Below are positions 26,254 through 37,600 of a stretch of DNA of 64,000 nt, one piece after another. The stretch is taken from positions 124,001 to 188,000 of the forward strand of contig JADKBS010000010.1 in NCBI GenBank assembly GCA_016714985.1, written 5' to 3'. The stretch comes from Saprospiraceae bacterium. GTDB lineage: Bacteria > Bacteroidota > Bacteroidia > Chitinophagales > Saprospiraceae. Position 1 is the stretch's first letter. Every line of letters begins with the position of its first letter. A program made the position numbers and the translations under genes. The notes beneath the pieces were generated by a model that was given only the letters and a program-made list of their open reading frames with translations, searched no databases and was not told the DNA's origin.

Positions 26254-28201
26254 ATGAAAAAAACAGCCATCCTCTTATTCTCCTTGTTTTGTTGGGTAAA
26301 CCTTGTTGCGACCAACAAGGGCAGCTTGACCCTCCCTGAGCGCATCAAGCCCATTTCAAAAATTGCCCGAAGCCAGGAATACTACACAGAGCAAGCCAGC
26401 CTTTGGCAGTTGGAGACCAAGAAAAACAGCAGCAATGCCGACGCTTGGATGAACTACTTTAGGGCGGCCCGGTATGCCAATATGCTCGACCGAAGCGAAA
26501 CTCCCAGTTTCGACTTGGCGGCAATCGTGGCCAGCATACCCGCAAGCCTCGGCAATACCTTCGAGTACCATTTCATCCGCTTCATGGCCGCCGACTGGAA
26601 CGAAGAACGTTTCAAATACTTGTTGCAGGCCCATGAAATTGCGCCACAGCGCACGGAGATTTACCATGACCTGGTCACTTACCATACCATCAGGGGAGAA
26701 CAGCCCGCTGCGCTGCAATACTTGAACAGCTTGTTCGAGGCGGGCGAGTTCCCCAGCGAACTGTTGGCCTGGAACTACAACCTGTTGGCCTCTGTGGAGC
26801 AAGATGCCATCCTGCTCACCTACGGCGACAACGATACGTATCCTTTATGGGTGCTGCAATCGGCAAGGGGCATCCGAAAGGATGTTAAAGTATTGAACGT
26901 CAACCTGTTGCTGATGGACAACTACCGGGAACGGGAATTTAAAGGGCTTGGCATCCCTAACATTGACTTAAACGGTTGTAAGAGCCAATCAGAAATGTAC
27001 GGCAAGGTGATGAGGCAGTTGACACAGGCTCAAAAACTATCGGTTTATGTTGCCAACACGATGCCGGAAGAAGTAAGGTTGGCCTTCGGCGACAGCCTCT
27101 ACCTGACGGGGCTTGCCCTGCGCTACGCACCCAGCAGCTTTGACAACCTGGCCCTTTTGAAGAACAATTACGAAAACCGCTTCCTACTCGACTACCTCAA
27201 GGTGGATTTCAGCCCCGACTCCATCACCTCGGTCATGTCCGTCATGAACCTACAGTACCTGCCGGGGCTTGTCTTGCTCCACCAGCATTATTCTAATAGT
27301 GGTGAAACCTACAAGGCAGTCAATCTCGAAATACTGATGGAAAGGGTTGCAAAAGAGGGCAACCGGATGGATGTGCTTAGGAGTTATTTCAAGGGCAGGA
27401 ATGCCAAGGAGGAAGCGCCGGTCGAGTCCAGCATCTCGGTGCGCACATTGGACAAGGGCATGAAGCCCATCAGGGGGGCCAGCAACCTTTATGCCTTTGA
27501 AACTGAAGTGACCAATGCCCAATTCGAGGCCTTTTTAATGGATTTGGTGAAAAACAAGGAGTTCGAAACAGTTGGCTGTTTGCCAAGCGCCCCGAACGGA
27601 TTGGCGCAGTCAGCTGCCCGAAAAATTAAGGCAACTGCCTGACAACGAACTGTTTAAACATGCTAACCCCGACGACCCCGATTGCCCGGTGGTCAACATC
27701 AGCCACGAAGCCGCCATCAAATATTGCGAGTGGATTACAAAGGTTTACAATGCCAGCAATGATAAAAAGAAAACCTATCACAAAGTCAGATTCAGGCTTC
27801 CGACCGAGCCAGAATGGATGTTGGCGGCACATGGCGGCTTCAATGCGCCTTACCCTTTCGGGAATTATTCCCCTCGGAATGACAAGGGCTGCTTCTTGGG
27901 CAACTATGATGTAAGCAACGAGGCTCCAAGCAAGGATTGCCCAACTGGCAATGGTAGCATGGCAGAAGATGGCGGTTTTTTCCCCGTGAAAGCAGATTCA
28001 TATTACCCCAACGACTTTGGCCTTTACAACGTTAGCGGAAACGTGGCGGAGATGATCATTGAGCCGGGTGTGAGCAAAGGCGGAAGTTGGTACGAGCCAG
28101 TGAAAAAAGGAACCATTGCCGAAAAAAGCACCTACACCAAACCTACGCCGTATATTGGCTTCAGGGTGTTCATGGAAGTGATTGTACACAATAGTAATTG
28201 A
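26254..28201 (+). CDS. Formylglycine-generating-enzyme-like protein with TPR-like front, frameshifted
   Basis: One protein of about 650 residues in two frames. The first (ATG at 26254, signal peptide MKKTAILLFSLFCWVNLVAT) has a helical front half, then LLTYGDNDTYPLWVLQSARG, a segment also present in the DUF2723 protein 5 kb downstream. The beginning of an FGE-sulfatase (SUMF1) domain follows (NLYAFETEVTNAQFEAFL). The frame breaks between 27570 and 27610. The second frame carries the rest: CPVVNISHEAAIKYCEWITK, RFRLPTEPEWMLAAHG, DFGLYNVSGNVAEMI, SKGGSWYEP, IGFRVFMEV. These are standard SUMF1 motifs. Bacterial SUMF1 domains are often non-catalytic binding or lipoprotein modules, and I do not see the paired active-site Cys. 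The junction needs more than one base change. Confidence 0.75.
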
Positions 28202-28234
28202 TTTCATCGTTCACCGTTTTTCACCGGTCAAAAT

Positions 28235-28798
28235 TTGCAGCACAACAAGCCATACCAAACCCTGTCCGACGAACAGCTCATGCGCCAGATGGCCACGGGC
28301 TGCGAGCCGTCCTTCGGCGAACTGTACGACCGTTACAGCGAGCGGATGCACCGCTATTTCTATCGGATGCTGGGGCAGGATGCGCACAGGGCCGACGACT
28401 TCACGCAAGAGCTGTTTATGAAACTGGTGGAAAAAACGGCATACTTCGATACGGATCGCCGCTTTTCCACTTGGCTCTATGCTGTGGCCGGCAATATGGT
28501 GAAAAACGAGTACCGCCGCCTGAGTCGCCAACAAAGGCAAATGCAACTTGACGATTGCTTCGGCGAGAATTTTTCGGAAGATATTGACAGCCAAATATTT
28601 GAACAGCACCTGCACCAAGCCCTCGGCGAATTGGACGAAACCCAGCGCCAATGCTTTGTGTTGCGCTACCAGGAAGAACTCAGCGTGAAGGAAATCGCCG
28701 AAATCATGGATTGCCCAGAGGGCACCGTGAAGTCGAGGATGTTTTATACACTGAAAAAACTGGGGGATAAGTTGCGGGCGTTTGCAGGGGTTTTTTAG
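28235..28798 (+). CDS. ECF-type RNA polymerase sigma factor
   Basis: 187 residues starting at a TTG (28235, QHNKPYQTLSDEQLMRQM). Region 2 is EPSFGELYDRYSERMHRYFY through DDFTQELFMKLVEKTAYFDT and RFSTWLYAVAGNMVKNEYRR, which binds core polymerase and the -10 region. Region 4 is LDETQRQCFVLRYQEELSVK followed by EIAEIMDCPEGTVKSRMFYT, the helix-turn-helix for the -35 region. It is a typical length for a Bacteroidota ECF factor. The next gene (28869) encodes a one-helix membrane protein in the position usual for an anti-sigma factor. Targets are unknown. Confidence 0.92.
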   Translation: MQHNKPYQTLSDEQLMRQMATGCEPSFGELYDRYSERMHRYFYRMLGQDAHRADDFTQELFMKLVEKTAYFDTDRRFSTWLYAVAGNMVKNEYRRLSRQQRQMQLDDCFGENFSEDIDSQIFEQHLHQALGELDETQRQCFVLRYQEELSVKEIAEIMDCPEGTVKSRMFYTLKKLGDKLRAFAGVF

Positions 28799-28868
28799 GT
28801 TTCAGGTCCAAGGTTCCCACAAAGGGACAAGCTAGGTTTCAGGGAGGTCCGGGCCTAACCAAAAAAAG

Positions 28869-29534
28869 TTGAAAATGAAAAGATTAAATCAAAGCGATTT
28901 AGCGCAATTATTGGCCGAGCGGCCCTTCGAGATGCTGACCTCAGCCGAGCAGGAAGCCGTGCTGGCCGAGATGCCCGAATGGGAGTACCAACGTTTGCAC
29001 CAGCTATTGCAGCGCAGCAAGGCCACCATGAAGCGCAGCCCCAAGCCTGACCCTGCCATTCGGGAGCGGCTGTTGGAGGTATTGCGGCAGCAACCCAAAC
29101 AAACCGCCCAGCCCGCCAAGCAGCCGGGCCTATTGGTGCGCATGGCGCAATACCGGCTACCTGCATGGCAAGCTGCCGCAGGATTGGCACTGCTATTGGT
29201 CGCCCATTTTGCCTTGCAAAAAACACCAAGAGAAGTGCCGCATACCGAAACAGTATATGTGAACTCAACCGATACCATCTACAAAGAAGTGGCCATCCCT
29301 GTTGCCCAACAGCAAGAAAAAGCCACCCAAATGCGGGTGAACGTAAAGCCAAGGCTCGTTCGAAACGCCGAGCAACCCACCATGGAAGCCATCGCTTATG
29401 CAGACACCTCCGCCCGCCAATCCGGCTCACTGCCCGATACTATGCCCGGCTTCAACTTTACGCCCCAATCCCCCATTGGCCGCTCCGCCAATGAAATGAA
29501 GGACTTGTGGCAATTGTTGGGGGATGTGTATTGA
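28869..29534 (+). CDS. Putative anti-sigma factor, single-pass membrane protein
   Basis: 221 residues. The N-terminal 95 residues are hydrophilic and helical (LNQSDLAQLLAERPFEMLTS ... EREV-like acidic and Arg-rich stretches). A single membrane helix follows near residues 100-118 (AAAGLALLLVAHFALQ), then a periplasmic tail of about 100 low-complexity residues. The N-in/C-out layout and its position 70 bases after an ECF sigma gene suggest that it binds the sigma factor at the membrane. There is no zinc anti-sigma motif (H-x3-C-x2-C), so the assignment rests on context and topology. The ATG at 28869 is followed by a second at 28875. Confidence 0.6.
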   Translation: MKMKRLNQSDLAQLLAERPFEMLTSAEQEAVLAEMPEWEYQRLHQLLQRSKATMKRSPKPDPAIRERLLEVLRQQPKQTAQPAKQPGLLVRMAQYRLPAWQAAAGLALLLVAHFALQKTPREVPHTETVYVNSTDTIYKEVAIPVAQQQEKATQMRVNVKPRLVRNAEQPTMEAIAYADTSARQSGSLPDTMPGFNFTPQSPIGRSANEMKDLWQLLGDVY

Positions 29535-29773
29535 CTAACGGCTAACGGCTAACGGCAAACTGTCGAACTGCCGAACTGTGGACTAATATTTCCCATCAGT
29601 TTTATACCTTTGCGCTGCTTTTGGAAAAGGTTGCTATGCAACTACGAAGTTCTTAGTGTATCGCATTGAAAATCAACTTTTTACCCATTCAAGGTCACTT
29701 GGCGTAATTGGGCACTGAGCGTAAGAAAATGAGCGCTGCATCCAGCATCCCGTATCCTGTATCCAGCATCAAG
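29534..29773. repeat. Two different short-repeat patches in the leader of the DUF2723 gene
   Basis: 29534-29577 has tandem ACGGCTA units followed by GAACTGCC-like words. 29741-29773 has (T/C)ATCCAGC units, the same word family as the array at 17699-17957. No complementary arm is nearby for either patch. Confidence 0.55.
29605..29612 (+). promoter_or_regulatory. Putative -7 box for the DUF2723 gene
   Basis: TACCTTTG matches TAnnTTTG. It lies between the two repeat patches, about 200 bases before the ATG at 29810. Confidence 0.45.
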
Positions 29774-29809
29774 CCGCCAGTACCCAAGCCGCCAACCATT
29801 TTCACCTAC

Positions 29810-32800
29810 ATGAATTCTTTTAAGACCATTACCAACATTACTGGCTGGCTGGTTTTTGCCATTGCCGCTTTCGTCTATTACCAAACCGCCGAGCCAACGG
29901 GCAGCCTTTGGGACTGTGGCGAGTTTATCCTTGGTGCTTACAAAGGCGAGGTGGTTCACCCGCCGGGAGCACCCTTGTTCCTGCTCGTAGGCCGGATGTT
30001 CATCTGGGTGGCCGAATTGTTGAGCGATACCAAGGCTCATCCCGAAAACATCGCCTTTGCCGTTAACTTTATGTCAGGCATCTGTACGGCGTTAGGTGCC
30101 ATGTTCGTGGCTTGGACAACCATCATCCTTGGCAAATTGGCACTTGTTGGCCGCTCCGAGGAGCCTAACGGCAGCCAAATGTTCGCACTTGCCGGGGCTG
30201 GCCTAGTCGCTGGCTTGAGCATGACCTTCGCTTCCTCCATCTGGTTTTCGGCGGTGGAAGGTGAGGTTTACGCCATGTCAACCTTCTTTACTTGCCTCAC
30301 GCTTTGGGGCACGGTAAAATGGTACAACCTCCCCAACGAGCCTACGCACGACCGCTGGTTAGTGTTCACGGTGTATGCGGCGGCCTTGTCCATCGGCGTC
30401 CACTTGTTGAGCTTGCTCACCTTCCCGGCGCTGGCCATGCTCTATTATTTCAAAAAAGACATCCAAATCAGCAAAACGACCTCCACCATCCTGCGTGGAG
30501 TATTGGCCATCGGCCTCGTCGTTGCGGCCATTGTGGTATTCTCCGGCGCAACGGGCATCCTGATGAAAGCCTTGGGCGGCCTGCTGATGCTGGCATTAGC
30601 GGTCTATCTGCCTTGGAAGGGTGAGGACCGATACATTGGGGCCTTGGGAGCCTTCATCATGGGCTTCCTCATTATTGGGGCTATTCAGGAGTTCGTCATC
30701 AAAGGCGTGGCAGAAATGTGGAGCACGCTGGAGTTGCAGGTGGTCAATGGGTTTGGCATGCCTTTCAACTACGGCTTGATTCCAACCGCCATCGTTTTGA
30801 TAGGGCTTTTCTTTTTCGGCCTCCGTTACGCAGCAAACCACGCCAAGTTCGACCTCATTGGCTTGGGGATATTCGCCGTACTGTTTGGTTTTTTTGCTTT
30901 TGGCTGGAAAAACATCGTGATAGCGCCTGTTGCTGCCCTTGTTTTTTATCTGGGGCTGCGCAACGCCGACCGCCACTTGACGCAGGTACTGATGTTCAGC
31001 GCATTGATGGCCGTCGTTGGGTTCTCTACCATCGGCGTGGTGTTGGTTCGTGCCAACGTTGACCCACCCGTCAACATGAACAAGCCGAGCGACCCCATCC
31101 GCTTGCTTTCTTATGTAAACCGTGAGCAATACGGCGAGCGCCCGCTGCTCTATGGCACCGACTTCGACGCACAACCAATTGACAACGAAATTACCCCACG
31201 CTATGGCCAGGTAATAAAAAAAGAAGGAGACAAGGAAGTCCATAGCTACGAAATCGTGGATGAAAAGTGTCCTACAAATTCAACCCCGCCGAAAAGCACC
31301 TCTTCCCCCGCATGGGCGACGATTCCCAGAACCGCCCAGAGAAGTACCGGGCTTGGGTGGACAAGCCGACCGGCGAAATCACCTTCGCCGACAACATGAC
31401 CTATATGTTCCGATACCAGTTCGGTTGGATGTACTGGCGTTATTTCGCCTGGAACTTTATCGGGCGGCAGAACGGCGAGCAAGGCTATTACTCATGGGAC
31501 GTGAAGAGCGGCAACTGGGAGAGCGGCGTTAAGTTCATTGATGAAATGCGCCTCTACAAGGCCAACAACGTGCCCGACTCGATGAAGGCCGACCAGTCGA
31601 AGAACCATTATTATTTCATTCCGCTTATCTTCGGTTTGCTGGGCCTGTTTTTCCATTTTTATAAAAAACCGGAGGATGCCACGGCCATCATGGCGCTGTT
31701 CCTCATCACGGGCCTCGGCATCATCGTTTACTCGAACCAGCCACCAAACGAACCCCGTGAGCGGGACTACGTGCTCGTCGGTTCGTTCTTCACCTTCTGC
31801 ATCTGGATTGGCATGGGCGTGTTGGCCATCTACCAGCTGTTGCACGACAAAATCAGTGGCATCGGTGCTGCTGGCCTCGGCACGGTGCTGGCGCTGTCAG
31901 CCCCCTACCTCATGGGCAACCAGAACTGGGACGACCACAGCCGGGCCGACCATTATGGCTCCCGTGATTATGCCTCTAACTTCCTGAACAGTTGCCAACC
32001 AAACGCCATCATCTTCACTTATGGCGACAACGACACCTACCCGCTCTGGTATGCCCAAGAGGTGGAGAACATCCGCCGTGACGTGCGGGTGGTGAACCTA
32101 TCGCTGATTCAGGTGGACTGGTACATCAACTTGTTGCGCCGCAAAATCAACGATTCCCCCCCCATAAAACTCACTATGGCCGCCGATGCGTACAGGGCAA
32201 AAAGCGCAATGCAGTCTATTATATCAGTAACCAAGACCAGGGCGAGATGCCTGCCACAAAGGCGCTGGAGTTGACAGGTGTTGACAAAAAAGGCCAAAAC
32301 AACCGGGTGGACGCCGTCTTCCCGTCGGGCAATGTTTACCTGCCGATTGACCTGTCAAAAGCAGGCGAACTGTACGGCATCAACCCCGGCGACAGCTTGG
32401 CACTGACCGACCGCATACCGCTCAAGATGCCTTTCCACAAAACCGGCAACGCCGAGCTTTCCTATTTGACGAAAGACGAATTGGCCGTACTGGATGTCAT
32501 TGCATCGAACATCAACGACCGCCCAGTTTACTTCGCCGTCACCTGCCGCCCGGACAAGATGCTCGGCCTGGAGGACTATATGCAGTTGGAGGGCCTTGGC
32601 CTGCGCATCACGCCCATTAAATCGCAAAGCGAACAGGGGCTGTACGTCTATGGCTATGGCCGGGTAAACACCGACCTGCTGTATGACAACGTAATGAACA
32701 AGTTCAAATGGGGCAATTTTGATTCGCACCCGACCTATATTGACCGCAGCTACGGCCCCAGCATCCAGAGCATGCGGGTGGTGATGCTGCGTGGCGCCCG

Positions 32801-33161
32801 CCGCCTGACCGACAAAGGCGAGAAGGAAAAGGCTGTTGCATTGGTGGAGAAATACCTCACAGCGTTCCCGCACTACAATTTCCCTTATGACTGGAACACG
32901 ATGCAGATGCTGAACGTGATGGTTGCCGCAGGAGGCTATGAAAAAGCCAAGCCGCACTTGGAAACTTTGGCAAAAGAAACGAAGCAGCAACTGACTTTTC
33001 TCAATGGCCTAAACCCAGAACTTACCAAAGAAGAAGGTAGCTTTGGGCAAGATTTGCAATTGTTCATGAACGTCAAAGACCTGCTCGTGAAAGCCGCCGA
33101 TAGCCAAAAGGACGAGGCTTTCAAGAAGAGCTTGGAGGAAATGTTCGCACCTTTTAAGTAA
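29810..33161 (+). CDS. DUF2723 multi-pass membrane protein, broken by two frameshifts
   Basis: About 1115 residues in three frames. Part 1 (29810-31265) starts MNSFKTITNITGWLVFAIAA and holds the DUF2723 core (TGSLWDCGEFILGAYKGEVV, HPPGAPLFLLVGRMF), the fold of GT-C glycosyltransferases, with many membrane helices. The frame breaks at about 31262, where one extra A in GATGAAAAG joins ...IVDEKV to SYKFNPAEKHLFPRMGDDSQ. Part 2 (to about 32195) ends the membrane region and contains IFTYGDNDTYPLWYAQEVEN. The second break is in TACAGGGCAAAAAG (one more G gives YRGKKRNAVYYISNQDQGEM). Part 3 is a soluble TPR-like tail. DUF2723 proteins are linked to protein O-glycosylation in Bacteroidota; that role is known for relatives and inferred here. 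ATG 29810 is preferred over upstream 29708, which lies in repeats. Confidence 0.85.
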
Positions 33162-33241
33162 GGATTGAAGGGGTGAAGGATTGAAGGATTGAATGTGCTT
33201 CGGCTATATTCAATCCTTCAATCCTCCAATTCTTCAATCCC
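33161..33241. repeat. Inverted array of 8-bp repeats (GGATTGAA type)
   Basis: The left arm (33161-33195) has about four GGATTGAA/GGGGTGAA units. The right arm (33208-33241) has about four TTCAATCC-type units. A stable hairpin is expected between the DUF2723 stop and the proline dehydrogenase start 16 bases later. Confidence 0.8.
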
Positions 33242-33257
33242 TGCTTCCTGACCAAAT

Positions 33258-34508
33258 ATGAAGAAAACGGGGAAGCCAGTTAAATCCTTTGAGCGGCTTG
33301 AGAAAATGGCAAAAGCCGTGGGGGCGGTTCCCAGCACCCCAGCCCTTGATTTTTCCAATACCGAAATCGCTTTTGCGGGAAAGAACAACGCCGAGTTGAA
33401 AGAGACGGAACGATTGTTCAAGTTAATGAACAACCGACATCTCGTTTCCATAGGCAGTGTCGTTGGTATGCTGGGAACAAAGATTCCGCTACCGTTTTTT
33501 GAGAAAATCACCAAGGCTACCATCTTCAAACAGTTCTGCGGAGGTACCACGCTGCTCGAATCGCAGCCAGCCATTGAACGGTTGGCCAAGCTCGGCGTCA
33601 ATTCCGTGCTGGACTATGGTGCAGAGGCCAAGGAGTCGGAAGAGGATTTCAACCGAACGATGAACGAAAACCTTCGAGCCATTGATTTTGGTTCAAGGTT
33701 GCCATCAGTGCCTGTGATCAGTACCAAAATCACGGGTTTGGCAAGGTTCGGCCTGCTGGAGAAAATCAGCAGCAGCCCCAATATTTCCCCCGAAGACAAG
33801 GGCGAGTTCAAAAACGTGTTGAAACGGGTGGACGCCATCTGCCACCATGCCGCACAGGTGGGCATGTCCGTTTTCATTGACGCCGAGGAAACTTGGATTC
33901 AGCCCGCCATTGATCTGCTGGCCAGCCGCATGATGAAGCGCTACAACAAGGAAAAAGTAGTTGTTTTCAACACTTTTCAAATGTACCGCACCGATCGGCT
34001 GGCTTTCTTGATGGAATCGTTTGATTTGGCCAAGCAACATGGCTACCTGCTCGGCGCAAAGCTGGTGCGGGGCGCCTACATGGACAAAGAGCGCAAACGT
34101 GCCGAAGACATGGGCTACCCCTCCCCTATCCAACCCAACAAGGAGGCCACCGACCACGACTACGACCTCGGCGTGCAATTTTGCATCGAAAATTATGAGC
34201 AGATTGCGCTTTGCAATGCCTCGCACAACGCCACCAGCAGCCTGAAAATGGCAGCGCTCATTTCAGCGAAAAACCTGCCCAAAAACCATCCCCACTTACA
34301 ATTCTGCCAACTGCTCGGCATGAGCGATAATATCACCTTCAATCTCGCCAAAGCGGGCTATAATGTGGCCAAATACATGGTGTATGGGCAAGTAAAGGAG
34401 GTCATCCCCTACCTCATCCGCCGCTCCCACGAGAACAGTTCCGTGACTGGGGACGTGAGCCGGGAACTGGATTTGATTTTGAAAGAGGTAAAGAGGAGGG
34501 GGATATAA
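33258..34508 (+). CDS. Proline dehydrogenase (monofunctional PRODH)
   Basis: FAD-dependent enzyme of 416 residues that oxidises L-proline to pyrroline-5-carboxylate, the first step of proline breakdown. It is the catalytic barrel of the PutA family without the aldehyde dehydrogenase part. Signatures are VFIDAEETWIQPAIDLLA, VVVFNTFQMYRTDRLAFL, GAKLVRGAYMDKERKRAEDM (the K-L-V-R-G-A-Y flavin/substrate motif) and YLIRRSHENSSVTGD, whose paired Arg binds the proline carboxylate. The start ATG at 33258 follows the 8-bp repeat array. A later ATG (MAKAVGAVPSTPALDF) is an alternative. Two strong hairpins follow the stop. Confidence 0.92.
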   Translation: MKKTGKPVKSFERLEKMAKAVGAVPSTPALDFSNTEIAFAGKNNAELKETERLFKLMNNRHLVSIGSVVGMLGTKIPLPFFEKITKATIFKQFCGGTTLLESQPAIERLAKLGVNSVLDYGAEAKESEEDFNRTMNENLRAIDFGSRLPSVPVISTKITGLARFGLLEKISSSPNISPEDKGEFKNVLKRVDAICHHAAQVGMSVFIDAEETWIQPAIDLLASRMMKRYNKEKVVVFNTFQMYRTDRLAFLMESFDLAKQHGYLLGAKLVRGAYMDKERKRAEDMGYPSPIQPNKEATDHDYDLGVQFCIENYEQIALCNASHNATSSLKMAALISAKNLPKNHPHLQFCQLLGMSDNITFNLAKAGYNVAKYMVYGQVKEVIPYLIRRSHENSSVTGDVSRELDLILKEVKRRGI

Positions 34509-34575
34509 ATTTCGCCTCAGCGCATGGGAAGGTTGCGAAAAATTGATAATCTTCTGAAATCAACCTTTTGCAACC

Positions 34576-34626
34576 ACAATAAACAACGGCGGCGGCATCT
34601 TCGATGCCGCCGCCGTTGTTTATTGT
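34576..34626. terminator. Very long perfect hairpin (24-bp stem)
   Basis: 34576-34599 (ending GGCGGCGGCATC) pairs perfectly with 34603-34626 across a TTC loop. The GCC/GGC-rich middle makes it extremely stable. It lies between two converging genes, so it is probably a bidirectional terminator. Confidence 0.75.
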
Positions 34627-34664
34627 GTGTCCTACGGTTTTGCTCCACAAAACCGCAGGACACA
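34626..34664. terminator. Second hairpin directly after the first
   Basis: TGTGTCCTACGGTTTTG (34626-34642) pairs with CAAAACCGCAGGACACA (34648-34664), 16 of 17 pairs, with a 5-base loop. It lies just before the stop of the giant PKD gene. Confidence 0.7.
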
Positions 34665-34678
34665 TATTTGACCAAAGA

Positions 34679-37600
34679 TTAGCGTATTAACGAAACATCC
34701 CCCGTGAACTTGCCCAAGAAACAGTCGCCAAGGAACAGCTCGACGTGGTAGATATAGACATCCGAAGGGGCTGGTTTGTCGTTTTGCTCGCCGTTCCAGC
34801 CGGTTTGCGGCGTGTCGTTGTCATAGACCTTTTGGCCAAACCGGTTGAAGACCCTGAAGGTGCGCACGATGATATCCTCGTTGATAGAATCGTCTGCCCC
34901 TGTCACATAATTAAAGGAGTCATTGGTTTGGTCGTTGTTCGGCGAGAAGGCATTGGGCATTTGGATGGCGCCCTCTGGTATTACGACGTGGAAAATAGCC
35001 GTATCTTGAACACATCCCAGCCCAAAGATGTCTTCTGGAAAGGCATAGACCGAAACCGTGGTCGGGGTGGTCAAGGTGGACTCCGTGCAGTCGTTGCAAG
35101 TAAGCACGCCAGTAGTTGTTTCAGGTTCCAGTTCCCATTCGTAGGTATAGAACTCACTTTCCGGCACGGTCAGTAACACAGGCGCATTGATGCAGGTGGC
35201 CAGCGTATCGTTGGGCAGTTCCGGCAAAGCTGGCACCACAACGACTTCCAATTGGGTGGTGCCTTCGCAGCCGTCTATGGTTGTTTCCGTTATGGTAAGG
35301 GTGGCATTTTCGGTGAGCGGGATGGTGGTGACGGTATTGCCGAGGTTGACACCGCCCTCCAACAAGGTGGCTGGCGACCAAACAAAAATACTTGTTGGGC
35401 TTCCTTGGATGGTCAGCACGGTATTGTCGCCTTCACAGACTTGGGCTCCATCCACCATTGGTTGAGGCACGACAAACACATTCAGTTCGAGGGTGGTCGA
35501 GTCGCTGCAGCCAAGGGTGGTATTGGTTGCAAGCAGTTCTACGGTGTAAACGCCGGGTGCGTTATAGGTATAGGTAGGCGCATTGGCGCTCGTACCGCCG
35601 CCGTCTCCAAAGTCCCAAGTGTATGTATTGGTCAACTGCGAATTATTTACGAAAACGAATGGGTCGCCCAAGCATACTTTTTTATCCGAATCCGTGACAT
35701 CAAAGGCTGCAACAGGCTCTACAATGCTGAGGGTGGCACTCTGAACGGCGGTGCAAGCATCGTTTTCACCTTTTAGGATGAGTACAACCTGTATTTGCCC
35801 GGTTTGCGTAGGTGCGTAGGTGTGGGTGACCGGGTTCATGTTTGACACGCTGATGCCATCGCCAAAGTTCCATTCAAACGAGCTGATGTCCACGGTGTCC
35901 TTTATGGAGACGGTAATCTCCCCTCCTACGCAAATGGCAGTTGCCGAAATATCAAAATCGCCCTCCGGGCCGACCAATGTATAGGAGTTCACGATTGTAT
36001 CCCTGCAGCCAAAAGTCGTGGAGGCAATCAGCGTTACGTCGAATGTCCCTTTCCCGAAGCTGGTCGAGGGGTTGGCACCAACAGCGGTTTGGCCATTGTC
36101 GAAATTCCAGAACAGTAAGGAAATCGGGTAGTTGCTGATGGTGGTGTTCGTGAAATTGGCGTTCGCTGGATAGCAAATCGGCGGGGGCAGGTTGTCAAGG
36201 CTGCTGGTAAAGGCCGCTTGCGGGAAGTCCTGCACATTGACGTTGATGGTGGTGGTGTCGGCACATTGTGTGGAAACCTCCGTGAAGAACAACCTTACTT
36301 GGAATTGTCCGTCTTGGTTATAGGTGGCATTCCCAGTTTGCCCGGCCCCAGTTTCCCCGTTGCCAAAATCCCATGTCCAGGTAAGGTTGGAGCCTTCCGC
36401 TGTGAAATCGGTGGCAAAAAAGCTGATGTCCTCCCCAACGCAGATATTTGGGTTTGGAATGGTGGCTATATTGCTGATGGGGGTGTAATAGTTGATATCA
36501 GCCGTGGCCATGCCGGGGCAGCCTACCGAGTCCTCCACCATCAAGGTAACAGAAATCACGCCACTGGATGCTGGCGGTTGATTGGTATAGAGGTGCGACG
36601 GGTTTTGCTCATTGCTCATGTTGGCGTCGCCAAAATCCCATTCCCAGCTCACGATGGGCACGTCGCCGTCGGTCAGATCGGTAAAATTCACTTCGCCGGG
36701 GAAACAGATGCGGGTATCGTCCAAGCCAAGGTTGGCAAAAATATTGAACACGTTGATGTCCTGTCGAAGGGTATCCCGGCATCCATTGATGTCAGTCACT
36801 TCCAAGGCCAGCCATTGATCCCGATCGCCCGCGAAAAAATGCTCGGTAACGGCCTCGGCGGTGGTGATGGGCCTGCCATCCGAAAAATGCCAGGTGTAGC
36901 CCCGGTAGCAGCGGGCGTCCACGTCTTGCGAGGCACTGCCGTCCAGGTTATAGGGCAGGGTATTGCAAATAATAGTGTCCAGCATGAAATTGGCGATGAT
37001 TTCACGGACGAAGATGGTGGCTGTGTCCCTTGAAATCGGGCAGCCTGATGCAGGGTTCGAGGCTTCCAAGATGACTTGAAAGGAATCCCTTGTGGCGTAG
37101 GTGTGCGTCACGAAATGTTCGGTGCTGGTCATTCCATCGCCAAAATACCAAGTGACGTTGGTGGCATCGTAGCTGGAATCGGCAAAAACATAGTCATAAG
37201 GCGTGGCGCAATCCATTGAATAGTCCAGCCTTGCGATGGGGCCTTTGACGGTAATCAAATCATCCTTGACGAGGGTGGAAAAGCAGCCGTTGTACTCGAC
37301 TGTAAGGGATGCGTCCATTGGGTCGCCTGCCTCGGTGGTGAAAATCCAGTTGAGTTCGTCCGCTTGGTAGCAGTGCCAAGTGCGGCCACCGTCCGATTCG
37401 AAATGCCAGGCGTCAATGCGGGGGTCATTTATCAGGGTGGTGAAATGGACGGAGTCGCCGGGGCAAATCACGGTCTTGTCCACCGTGAAGTCGGGGATGA
37501 GTTGGGTGCCTACCAAGATGGGCAACAAATAGGACGTGTCCTTACAGCCAAATGAATTGGTGACCACCAAGAAGGCATTGAAATCGCCATCATTTTGATA

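Noticed and set aside
28797..28850. GGTTTCAGG-like words between the sigma and anti-sigma genes as another mirrored array.
   Set aside because: No complementary arm is visible, so it does not meet the architecture of the other arrays; possibly a decayed single arm.
36218..37033. Long plus-strand frame of 271 codons opposite the PKD gene.
   Set aside because: It is the antisense shadow of PKD repeats; no start context, signal or family match.
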